This document shows, piece by piece, positions 4,995 through 11,351 of a DNA stretch of 11,351 nt. The DNA is from Bacillota bacterium (GTDB lineage Bacteria > Bacillota > Desulfotomaculia > Desulfotomaculales > Desulfallaceae). The DNA lies in the NCBI GenBank assembly GCA_009781965.1, contig WQUS01000221.1, positions 1-11,351 of the forward strand. The letters run 5' to 3'. The translations under genes were made by a program, and so were the position numbers. Position 1 is the first letter of the stretch. Each line of letters starts with the position of its first letter. The notes under the pieces were generated by a model that saw only the letters and a list, made by a program, of their open reading frames with translations, ran no database searches and was not told the DNA's origin.

Positions 4995-6542
4995 TTATTT
5001 AGCGTAATCCACCACCCGGGTTTCCCGAATGATCATGACCTTAATTTGTCCCGGATAGTCCAGTTCATTTTCGATTCTTTTAGCTATTTCTCTAACCAGC
5101 CTGACTGCGCCAAGGTCATCCACTTTATCCGGCTTGACCATAATTCTGATTTCCCGCCCAGCCTGGATGGCATATGATTTTTCCACACCTTCAAATGTTC
5201 CGGCAATCTCCTCAAGCTTCTGCAATCGTTTGATGTAAGCTTCAAGAGTTTCGCGTCTGGCGCCCGGACGAGCCGCTGATATGGCGTCCGCCGCCTGAAC
5301 CAAACCGGCTACAATGGTTCTTGGTTCCTCGTCGCCATGGTGAGCGGCTATAGCGTGGATAACATCCTTGTTTTCCCTATATTTCTGAGCCAACTCCACC
5401 CCGATGGTTACGTGTGGTCCTTCCACCTCATGGTCTACTGCCTTACCAATATCGTGCAGCAATCCCGCCCGTTTGGCCAGCTGAATGTCCACCCCAAGTT
5501 CCGCCGCCATCAAACCGGATAAGTGAGCTACTTCAATAGAATGTTTGAGTACGTTTTGACCGTAACTGGTACGGTATTTAAGGCGGCCCAGTAAGTTAAT
5601 CAATTCCGGATGCAGCCCATGCACGCCGGTATCAAATACCGCTTGTTCACCGGCTTCGCGAATTTGCTGCTCTACTTCCTTGCGGGCTTTTTCGACTATT
5701 TCCTCAATCCGGGCCGGATGGATGCGCCCGTCAACAATCAATTTTTCCAGAGCAATCCGGGCTGTTTCGCGGCGAATCGGGTCAAACCCGGACAATATTA
5801 CCGCCTCCGGAGTATCGTCAATGATCAAATCTATTCCGGTGGCCGTCTCGAAGGCTCTGATGTTTCTACCCTCCCGACCGATAATCCGCCCTTTCATCTC
5901 GTCGTTAGGCAACGGAATAACCGCCACGGTAGTTTCGGCCACATGGTCTGCCGCACATCGCTGAATGGCCGAGGTAATTACCTCTCTGGCCCTTTTTTCG
6001 CCTTCTTCCTTGGCCTTGTTTTCAATTTCCTTAATTAAAATCGCTGCTTCATGCTGAATTTCCTTCTCCACATCAGAGAGGAGCAGTTGCCTTGCCTCTT
6101 CGGACGTCAACCCGGATACCCTTTCCAGTTCAGCTATCTGTCGGCTGCACAGGGAGGACAATTCTTCTTTAAGCTTTTCCACCTCGGCATCTTTGTGACT
6201 AAGTTGCTCTTCTTTCTTTTCGATACCTTCGGTTTTGCGGTCCAAGGATTCTTCTTTCTGAACCAGCCTGCGTTCAAGCCTTTGCAGTTCGTTTCTGCGC
6301 TCCTTGTTCTCCCTTTCCGCTTCGTTGCGCTGCTTGAGTATTTCCTCTTTGGCTTCCAGCACCGCTTCGCGTCTTTTTCGCTCGACTTCCTTGTTTGCTT
6401 CATCCAGCATACTTTTGGCTTGCAGCTCGGCGGAAGCAATTTTGCTTTCGGCAATCATTTTTCTGGCTAAAAAACCAACGCCAAAACCTAAAAAAGCTAA
6501 GACGACAGCAATGATTATTGTTATTATTAAACCAGGACCCAA
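4995..6542 (-). CDS. rny: Ribonuclease Y
   Basis: RNase Y is the membrane-anchored endoribonuclease that starts mRNA decay in many Firmicutes. Numbering from the chosen TTG start (515 aa; B. subtilis 520): an N-terminal membrane helix (about 4-26, GLIITIIIAVVLAFLGFGVGF); a long Glu/Lys/Arg coiled coil (about 30-185); a KH RNA-binding domain with GRIIGREGRN (218-227); and an HD domain with HSIEVAH (H334), LLHDIGKA (H363, D364) and AAHHGDEEP (H401). All catalytic ligands are present. The frame is open to 6602, but that extension begins inside a terminator hairpin. The TTG at 6542 has AGGAGGTG five bases ahead and gives the family N-terminus. It follows recX after a 321-base leader; B. subtilis has the same order apart from pbpX and recX. 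Confidence 0.97.
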   Translation of the reverse strand: MGPGLIITIIIAVVLAFLGFGVGFLARKMIAESKIASAELQAKSMLDEANKEVERKRREAVLEAKEEILKQRNEAERENKERRNELQRLERRLVQKEESLDRKTEGIEKKEEQLSHKDAEVEKLKEELSSLCSRQIAELERVSGLTSEEARQLLLSDVEKEIQHEAAILIKEIENKAKEEGEKRAREVITSAIQRCAADHVAETTVAVIPLPNDEMKGRIIGREGRNIRAFETATGIDLIIDDTPEAVILSGFDPIRRETARIALEKLIVDGRIHPARIEEIVEKARKEVEQQIREAGEQAVFDTGVHGLHPELINLLGRLKYRTSYGQNVLKHSIEVAHLSGLMAAELGVDIQLAKRAGLLHDIGKAVDHEVEGPHVTIGVELAQKYRENKDVIHAIAAHHGDEEPRTIVAGLVQAADAISAARPGARRETLEAYIKRLQKLEEIAGTFEGVEKSYAIQAGREIRIMVKPDKVDDLGAVRLVREIAKRIENELDYPGQIKVMIIRETRVVDYAK

Positions 6543-6547
6543 ATTTT

Positions 6548-6555
6548 CACCTCCT
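6548..6555 (-). promoter_or_regulatory. Ribosome binding site that fixes the rny start
   Basis: AGGAGGTG on the minus strand, five bases before the TTG at 6542-6540. It lies inside the longer open frame, so the upstream extension is not expected to be translated. Confidence 0.88.
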
Positions 6556-6591
6556 ATACTCTCAAATTTAATTATTTGCGGTTGATTCAAC

Positions 6592-6619
6592 AAAAAAAAC
6601 ACCGAGTGTCATTCTCGGT
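6592..6619 (-). terminator. Intrinsic terminator in the rny leader
   Basis: On the minus strand ACCGAG and CTCGGT form a 6-bp stem with a 7-base loop, followed by G and eight T (6599-6592). It ends 50 bases before the rny start codon. It may stop readthrough from recA-recX, or act as an attenuator if rny is transcribed from further upstream. Confidence 0.7.
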
Positions 6620-6754
6620 AAGAAAAAGAATCGGATCCTTAATATAGCTTGTCCGCCAACGGCTGGAAGAAAACATACACTCCCGCATTAATTACCGCAT
6701 TAAACATCCGGCCGGATCAGCACGGGCATACATTTCCCTCATTGTGCAAAACAA

Positions 6755-6787
6755 TATATTTTTTTAAACGTTAATTAAAAAAATATA
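6755..6787. repeat. AT-only inverted repeat downstream of recX
   Basis: TATATTTTTTTAA (6755-6767) and its exact complement (6775-6787) form a 13-bp stem around a 7-base loop. It lies 77 bases past the recX stop. The all-AT stem could melt readily or serve as a weak bidirectional terminator. Confidence 0.6.
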
Positions 6788-6863
6788 TATATAAACCGAA
6801 AGGTCGGCTGGTTCCAATTCTAATTTCTCCCGAATGTAATTTTACTTTTTTTCCGTAACCCTG

Positions 6864-7337
6864 TCAAGATATATCAAACCTGCCGCCTTCAACTATAGTA
6901 CGGTATACTTTGTTAATAACCGACCGCCCGAAACCGCGCCGCAATAACAGACCCTCCAGACGCCGCCATTTGATTGCGGCGTCCGGTTTCATTTTAGCGT
7001 AAGCCAGGCGCAAAGCGGCCTCAAACTGACAGTCCTCATCATAATCACGCAACTCGCCGGCAATAATCTCGCGGTCCACACCTTTTTGCAGCAGTTCGGC
7101 CCACAGATATCTGCTTCCTACCGCTTTAGCCGCCAGACGGCTGGCAATCCACTCCCGGGCAAACTGCCGGTCGTCAAGCAAGTTCTGCTCCGCTAAAGAG
7201 GCTAAGACCGCCTCGATAACCGACGTCTCAAAACCGGCCTTGGCCAGCCTTGTTTGCAGTTCATGTACGGTTCGGGAACGGGAGGCCAGTAATTTGTAAC
7301 ATTTCTCCCTGGCTTTTTTTAAGGCGGCGTCCGGCAT
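6864..7337 (-). CDS. recX: Regulatory protein RecX
   Basis: RecX binds RecA filaments and inhibits or remodels them. The 157-residue length is normal. The N-terminal part (KKAREKCYKLLASRSRTVHELQTRLAKAGF) and the following VIEAVLASLAEQNLLDDRQFAREWIASR carry the conserved RecX helical repeats. The C-terminal WRRLEGLLLRRGFGRSVINKV is the third repeat. The ATG at 7337 lies only two bases after the recA stop, and its RBS GGTGGAG is within the recA 3' end, so translational coupling in one transcript under LexA control is likely. No deviation from the family is visible. Confidence 0.95.
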   Translation of the reverse strand: MPDAALKKAREKCYKLLASRSRTVHELQTRLAKAGFETSVIEAVLASLAEQNLLDDRQFAREWIASRLAAKAVGSRYLWAELLQKGVDREIIAGELRDYDEDCQFEAALRLAYAKMKPDAAIKWRRLEGLLLRRGFGRSVINKVYRTIVEGGRFDIS

Positions 7338-7339
7338 AC

Positions 7340-8407
7340 TTACTCCACCTTAAGGCTGCTTTCCGGGCTGCTTTCAGCCGCGACCGGTGGCTTCGCATCT
7401 TCCTTAAATGGCAGCCCCCCCTGCCGGCGTACCTGATTTTCAATATCAGCGGCCAATTCTGGACGTTCCGTCAACAATTCCTTCACATTTTCCCGCCCCT
7501 GGCCCAGCCGCTCTTCCCCGTAGGAGTACCAGGCGCCGCTCTTGTTCACTATGCCCAAATCCACCGCCATGTCGACAATGCAGCCGACCCGGGAAATGCC
7601 GGTTCCGTACATGATATCAAAATCGGCTTGTTTAAAAGGAGGAGCGACCTTGTTTTTAACCACTTTGACCCTGGTCCGGTTGCCAATTATATCGCTGCCC
7701 TGCTTTAAACTCTCGATCCGCCGCACATCCAGCCGGACCGAACCGTAAAACTTGAGCGCCCGGCCCCCCGGAGTGGTTTCCGGATTGCCGAACATTACCC
7801 CCACTTTTTCTCTTAGCTGATTGATAAATATGGCCGTACAGCGGGACTTGCTAATCACACCGGTAAGCTTGCGCAAGGCCTGGGACATCAGCCTGGCCTG
7901 CAGTCCCACGTGGGCGTCCCCCATGTCGCCTTCGATTTCCGCCCGGGGCACCAAAGCCGCCACACTGTCAATAACCACGACGTCTATGGCGTTGCTGCGC
8001 ACCAAATGCTCCGCAATCTCCAGCGCCTGTTCGCCGGTATCTGGCTGGGACACATACAATTCGTCTATATCCACGCCAATTCTGTTCGCATATGCCGCGT
8101 CCAAAGCATGTTCGGCATCGATAAAAGCTGCGGTGCCCCCGGCTTTCTGAGCTTGGGCAATAACATGCAGCGCCACCGTGGTCTTACCGGATGATTCCGG
8201 GCCAAAGATCTCCACTACCCGTCCCCGGGGCAAACCTCCCACCCCCAAGGCGATATCCAAAGACAGCGCCCCGGTAGGAATAACTTCTATATTTAGGTTA
8301 GCCGCCTCCGCGCCCAGCTTCATAATAGAACCCTTGCCAAACTGTTTTTCAATATGCGCAAGAGCATTTTCCAGTGCTTTTTCTTTTTCCTGTATTTTTT
8401 CCTGCAT
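7340..8407 (-). CDS. recA: Recombinase RecA
   Basis: RecA forms ATP-dependent filaments on single-stranded DNA for homologous recombination and triggers LexA self-cleavage. The 355-residue protein has the N-terminal helix with EKQFGKGSIMKLG, Walker A GPESSGKT (69-76), Walker B VVVIDSVAAL (around 143-152, D147), the L1 region EGDMGDAHVGLQARLMSQALRK in two adjoining motifs, NQLREK, the L2 segment GVMFGNPETTPGG, and GRALKFY. The C-terminal tail is short and acidic/serine-rich. The ATG at 8407 is preceded by GGGGGG seven bases ahead, a modest RBS. A SigA promoter and LexA box lie directly upstream, overlapping the end of cinA. It is followed immediately by recX. Confidence 0.99.
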   Translation of the reverse strand: MQEKIQEKEKALENALAHIEKQFGKGSIMKLGAEAANLNIEVIPTGALSLDIALGVGGLPRGRVVEIFGPESSGKTTVALHVIAQAQKAGGTAAFIDAEHALDAAYANRIGVDIDELYVSQPDTGEQALEIAEHLVRSNAIDVVVIDSVAALVPRAEIEGDMGDAHVGLQARLMSQALRKLTGVISKSRCTAIFINQLREKVGVMFGNPETTPGGRALKFYGSVRLDVRRIESLKQGSDIIGNRTRVKVVKNKVAPPFKQADFDIMYGTGISRVGCIVDMAVDLGIVNKSGAWYSYGEERLGQGRENVKELLTERPELAADIENQVRRQGGLPFKEDAKPPVAAESSPESSLKVE

Positions 8408-8425
8408 TAATCAAACCCCCCAATC

Positions 8426-8439
8426 AAAACATATGTTCG
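8426..8439 (-). promoter_or_regulatory. LexA operator (SOS box) of recA
   Basis: CGAACATATGTTTT on the minus strand matches the Bacillus-type SOS box CGAACRNRYGTTYG at 13 of 14 positions; only the last base differs. It covers the expected transcription start, 19 bases before the recA ATG. This is the usual place for repression of recA by LexA until DNA damage. Confidence 0.9.
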
Positions 8440-8445
8440 ATATTG

Positions 8446-8474
8446 ATTTTAACCTTATTTCCTGTTTGTGTCAA
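8446..8474 (-). promoter_or_regulatory. SigA-type promoter of recA
   Basis: TTGACA (8474-8469, perfect -35), a 17-base spacer, and TAAAAT (8451-8446, one base from TATAAT). The -35 lies inside the last codons of cinA and the -10 just past its stop. Transcription would start near 8439, at the edge of the LexA box. Confidence 0.9.
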
Positions 8475-9201
8475 TACTTTTATTTGCTCCGGCGGCAGAT
8501 AAAAAACGACGCGCCATATGCAAAGCGGTATTGGCCGCCCCGGCGCGCACCCCGCCCCGCTGTCCGGGGAAAATATGGCCCTTGCACCATACCCGGTCGC
8601 CGGCAGCCAACGCGATAAAAACAAGGCCCACCGGCTTGCCGGGCGTGGCGCCGTCCGGACCGGCGATACCGGTGACGCCCAACCCGAGGGACGCGCCGGT
8701 AACCCGGCAAATCCCTTCGGCCATAGCCCTGGCGGTTTGCTCGCTGACGGCCCCGTAACTGTCCAGCACCTGAGCCGGGACGCCCAGCAGGTTGATCTTC
8801 ATCTCGTTGCTGTAAGAAACAACCCCGCCCACAAAGTAGCGCGAACTGCCGGGCAAGTCGGTCAGCCATTTCATAATCAGGCCCCCGGTACAGGACTCGG
8901 CCGCCGCCATGGTCAGCCCGCGTTTGGTAAGCAGTGCCGCCACTGTTTCATTGAGCTGTTCATCGTCCCGGGCAAACACATAATCATCCAAAGCAGCCGT
9001 AATCCGCTCCGCCGTTTCTTCAACCGCCAGTGCAGCATCGGACTTACTGCCGGCGCTCACTGCCAGCTGCACATGCACCGCACCGGGCACGGTCACATAT
9101 GAGACAGTACAATCAATCGGCATTGATATTTCCTGTAACCGCTCCCGGACCTGGGATTCGGACAGACCGGTCAGCTTAAGGATCGTCGAATGAATCGCCA
9201 T
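8455..9201 (-). CDS. cinA: CinA family protein lacking its N-terminal domain
   Basis: CinA proteins normally have about 410 residues: an N-terminal MoaB/MogA-like (COG1058, pyrophosphatase) domain, a KH-like middle, and a C-terminal nicotinamide-nucleotide amidase (PncC) domain. This 248-residue protein starts in the middle domain (ILKLTGLSESQVRERLQEI onward). It keeps an intact C-terminal amidase with AAAESCTGG (99-107), LPGSSRYFVGGVVSYSN and GVTGIAGPDGA (175-185), so NMN deamidation may be retained. The ATG at 9201 has AAGGTGGGG five bases ahead, and an in-frame stop lies at 9232-9234. No missing N-terminal domain is encoded immediately upstream; an unrelated gene is there instead. It may be a functional shortened protein or a remnant. 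It directly precedes recA, the usual Firmicute arrangement. Confidence 0.88.
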   Translation of the reverse strand: MAIHSTILKLTGLSESQVRERLQEISMPIDCTVSYVTVPGAVHVQLAVSAGSKSDAALAVEETAERITAALDDYVFARDDEQLNETVAALLTKRGLTMAAAESCTGGLIMKWLTDLPGSSRYFVGGVVSYSNEMKINLLGVPAQVLDSYGAVSEQTARAMAEGICRVTGASLGLGVTGIAGPDGATPGKPVGLVFIALAAGDRVWCKGHIFPGQRGGVRAGAANTALHMARRFLSAAGANKSIDTNRK

Positions 9202-9283
9202 TTTTCCCCACCTTATCTTGTTTAGTTTTGCTCATTCTGCCTTTCAGGCCTGATGACATTGAGATAGTAATTAGGTAAATGGT

Positions 9284-10585
9284 TCATAATAGTTTTCCCA
9301 CACAGTTGTATTCGGGGTAGATGAGCTGCACTTGGGAGACCAGAAAGCTCATTAGATCTCTGTTCAGATAGTTATCCCGATCAAGAGGTGTGAAGCTAAG
9401 AAGCATTGTTTTTTTGCCGTCTGCCGGCCGGATTTCGTCTTTGATAAATGGGTTCATTTCGTAGCTTTCGCCTGGTATTGTGCCCTCAATCAGTTGGAGT
9501 GAGTCAAAAGCCAGGTATGCCGCGGCTGAAAAAGAGTTGAACAGGCGCATTAGCTCCAGTTTTGTTTTTACCACCGCCCCGTAATAGGCGAGCAGGCGGC
9601 CCGCAAAGCTGTCCGTCTGTACATTGGACATCAGAGGGTAAGGATGTTGTTCGGTGACCAGGTCATGTTTTTTAATAATGACGTAGAGATCCCATTCTAA
9701 ACCCTGTTCTACCGGAGAAGTGACAATAATGTTGTCTTCTTCCCGCCGGACGGCTTGGATGTCCGCGGTATCCCGGTCTACCAGGTAGCCGTTGCCCAAG
9801 CCAAGTTTGCTTAAATTAAATTTGTGGTCATAGTTAGTTTTGTCCCGGGCCGGCAGGGCAAATTTATCTCCCCGCACTTGGTATCTGGTTATGTTCCAGA
9901 CGGGAATCAGGTTAGGTCGTATTTTGTCTTCATTTTCGGCAAAGGAGACTTGAATTTCTACCGGTTCATCAGCATTGCTATTATCACTTTGTTCCATGTC
10001 TTCCATTTTGATGAGGCAGACATCGAAAAATTTGTATATGTAGGGTGCATTGATTGTAACCCAAGGAACTTGATTGGCCAGAAATATCTGATATAATTTC
10101 TCCACGCAGTCGATATAGCGCCGGGATTCTTTTAATTTAAAGCCGGCTGCTATGTTTCCCTGGCCGGTTTTAATCAGGCCGGGATAAATCCGGTTGTTTT
10201 CGGCTTGTTGTTTATAGAGCAGGTAGTCACCGGCATAAAATACGGAATAAAGGCAGCATTCTTGATTTTGCACCAGGTTACGTTGAATTTCCGGTAAGGT
10301 GATTGCAGGCAGTCTGGTGTCGCCGTCAAGCATGGGCCGCAGGTATGGATGGCTGCCGTCACTCCGGCCCCGCTCCAATAGGGTTGTATAGATGTCATAT
10401 TGCTTTCTGGGCAGAGGCAGTTCTTCTCTGACCCGCTGTTCTAATTGAGCGTATTTTTCTTCGCCGGCTGCGTACAGAGGCAGGAAAACATCATTCATTA
10501 TTTCCTGCAGGATCCTTTTATCTTCCGGATTATGCATTTCGTTTAGCTTCCTTATAACGTAGTCTTTCATACGGAAGTCTTTCAT
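9284..10585 (-). CDS. Protein of unknown function (433 aa), possibly the 'normocyte-binding protein'-named Firmicute family
   Basis: No catalytic motif, signal peptide or membrane segment is visible. The N-terminus is helical and charged (KDYVIRKLNEMHNPEDKR, then an EEKYAQLEQRVREEL stretch). The middle and C-terminal parts appear mixed alpha/beta, with LSKLGLGNGYLVDRDTAD and EQGLEWDLYVIIKK as marks for searching. From memory it resembles Clostridia proteins often labelled normocyte-binding protein, a name that carries no real functional meaning here; this link is tentative. The ATG at 10585 has GAGGG nine bases ahead; a second ATG five codons in has no RBS (MKDFR and MKDY look duplicated). 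It follows the TPR gene by 56 bases, probably in one transcript, and is AT-richer than the neighbouring cinA and recA. Confidence 0.75.
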   Translation of the reverse strand: MKDFRMKDYVIRKLNEMHNPEDKRILQEIMNDVFLPLYAAGEEKYAQLEQRVREELPLPRKQYDIYTTLLERGRSDGSHPYLRPMLDGDTRLPAITLPEIQRNLVQNQECCLYSVFYAGDYLLYKQQAENNRIYPGLIKTGQGNIAAGFKLKESRRYIDCVEKLYQIFLANQVPWVTINAPYIYKFFDVCLIKMEDMEQSDNSNADEPVEIQVSFAENEDKIRPNLIPVWNITRYQVRGDKFALPARDKTNYDHKFNLSKLGLGNGYLVDRDTADIQAVRREEDNIIVTSPVEQGLEWDLYVIIKKHDLVTEQHPYPLMSNVQTDSFAGRLLAYYGAVVKTKLELMRLFNSFSAAAYLAFDSLQLIEGTIPGESYEMNPFIKDEIRPADGKKTMLLSFTPLDRDNYLNRDLMSFLVSQVQLIYPEYNCVGKLL

Positions 10586-10641
10586 GCGCCAATCCCTCTT
10601 TATAAGCCGCTTTACTTTACCTGAGCCGATATGATCAATAT

Positions 10642-11280
10642 TTATTGCTCACTTGCTTGAGTACTCGCTTGAGCATCATTTGGCATGTCTGGTTGAACAC
10701 TTGGCGGAGTTCCCGTCAAGTAAGAGTCAATAATGTCTATTTTGGACCGGACAGCGGATAACTTTGTTATCTCGTTTAAGCTGGCGTAAATTCCCCGGGC
10801 TAAAAGATATTGTTTTTTTGCTTCCGCATAAGCCCCGCTGTCCCGGTACCGATCTCCGGCACTCATATATTCACCGGCCTGCACTAGCAGGGCTTCTTTC
10901 TCCTGTTGTTCCTGGTCTATTGAGTTTATTTCCTGGGTAATTAGCAAGACGAGCTGATCATTTTGCAGGGCGGTATACTTTTCTTTAGCCATGCTGTAGT
11001 ACATCTTAGCGTTAACCAAGTCGCCCTGCTGATAAGCTTTTTCTCCCTGGGCAACCAGGTCGGCAGCCACAAGCTTTTGAGCCTCTTCCTTGTCTTGAGC
11101 AGCTTGCTGCTGCTGTTTTTCATGCATGGCGTTTAAAGCGTCAAGGGCTTGTTTGCGCCCCTGGTCGTCATTAATCTGAGTGGCTAAATCACGGGCGCTT
11201 ATATATTTTTCTTCAGCCCGCGGGAAATCGCCTTTATCCGTTAAAATATTCCCTAACCCGAGTTTCGCAGTTATGAACAT
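10642..11280 (-). CDS. TPR/coiled-coil protein, probably 5'-truncated
   Basis: The 212-residue product is mostly helical, with at least three TPR-like units. These are GDFPRAEEKYISARDLATQI (about 17-36), GDLVNAKMYYSMAKEKYTAL (about 85-104) and GAYAEAKKQYLLARGIYASL (about 148-167). A Gln/Glu/Lys-rich helix links the first two. TPR arrays mediate protein contacts. The C-terminus is a low-complexity tail (TPPSVQPDMPNDAQASTQASEQ). There is no membrane segment in what is present. The ATG at 11280 lacks an RBS, is preceded at once by TGA, and opens inside a TPR unit, so an N-terminal part is probably missing. Such arrays occur at the C-terminus of larger Firmicute proteins; which one is not determinable. 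The 433-residue gene lies downstream. Confidence 0.66.
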   Translation of the reverse strand: MFITAKLGLGNILTDKGDFPRAEEKYISARDLATQINDDQGRKQALDALNAMHEKQQQQAAQDKEEAQKLVAADLVAQGEKAYQQGDLVNAKMYYSMAKEKYTALQNDQLVLLITQEINSIDQEQQEKEALLVQAGEYMSAGDRYRDSGAYAEAKKQYLLARGIYASLNEITKLSAVRSKIDIIDSYLTGTPPSVQPDMPNDAQASTQASEQ

Positions 11281-11351
11281 TCATACGAGAAAAGTGGCTT
11301 AAAATAAGGCTTTTCGAGATAGGTTGCGTATTATACAAAATTATTGATACG

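Larger units (their letters stand above)
6543..6863. other. 321-base recX-rny intergenic leader
   Basis: It contains, in gene direction: a weak CCGA-type hairpin followed by an AT run (6785-6812); an AT-only inverted repeat (6755-6787); a 12-bp palindrome ATCCGGCCGGAT (6706-6717); two direct copies of TTAATGCGG 12 bases apart (6683-6691, 6695-6703); a terminator hairpin (6592-6619); and the rny RBS. No ORF of interest and no convincing SigA promoter were found by eye. Confidence 0.6.

Noticed and set aside
5610..6038. Plus-strand open frames within rny, recA and cinA, up to 194 residues
   Set aside because: They mirror the codon structure of the minus-strand genes, lack ribosome binding sites and show no recognisable protein.
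6543..6602. Extended N-terminus of RNase Y (start at 6602)
   Set aside because: The extension begins inside a terminator hairpin and contains the AGGAGGTG ribosome binding site of the real TTG start.

Overview
The window reads as a chromosomal segment of a spore-forming Firmicute, most likely a Clostridia of the Desulfotomaculum/Pelotomaculum (Peptococcaceae) type. The reasons are the gene order cinA-recA-recX-rny-ymdB-spoVS (the cinA, recA, rny, ymdB, spoVS backbone is shared with Bacillus), a sporulation gene, a Gram-positive LexA box, strong AGGAGG ribosome binding sites, GTG and TTG starts, and a moderate GC content. The genus is inference. Every gene lies on the minus strand, so transcription runs from high to low coordinates.

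Layout in transcription order. Positions 11280-9284 hold two genes outside the housekeeping core: a TPR/coiled-coil protein that starts directly after a stop codon and looks 5'-truncated, and a 433-residue protein of unknown function. Next is an N-terminally shortened cinA (9201-8455). It is followed by recA (8407-7340) with a clear SigA promoter and LexA operator, and recX two bases further on (7337-6864). A 321-base leader with an intrinsic terminator precedes rny (RNase Y, 6542-4995), which has its own strong terminator. Then come a 389-base gap, an unknown acidic protein (4605-4087), ymdB (4026-3241), spoVS (3082-2822) behind a near-perfect sigma-H promoter, an M19 dipeptidase (2695-1742), a PHP phosphoesterase (1700-846), a small coiled-coil protein (586-326), a terminator, and the 5' end of a group II intron that runs off the left edge.

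The genes combine DNA repair (RecA, RecX, LexA control), RNA turnover and nucleotide hydrolysis (RNase Y, YmdB, PHP enzyme) and sporulation (SpoVS).

The most unusual content is a family of four nested palindromic repeats at about 171-314, 651-694, 761-832 and 4623-4761. They share a 27-28 base asymmetric core. In three copies this is enclosed by 22-bp arms that differ between copies but remain self-complementary through paired changes. All four have the same orientation. Wobble pairs and tandem G.A pairs indicate that the structure forms best on the plus strand, antisense to every gene here. I do not recognise this family; it could be a REP-like mobile hairpin or an uncharacterised structured RNA.
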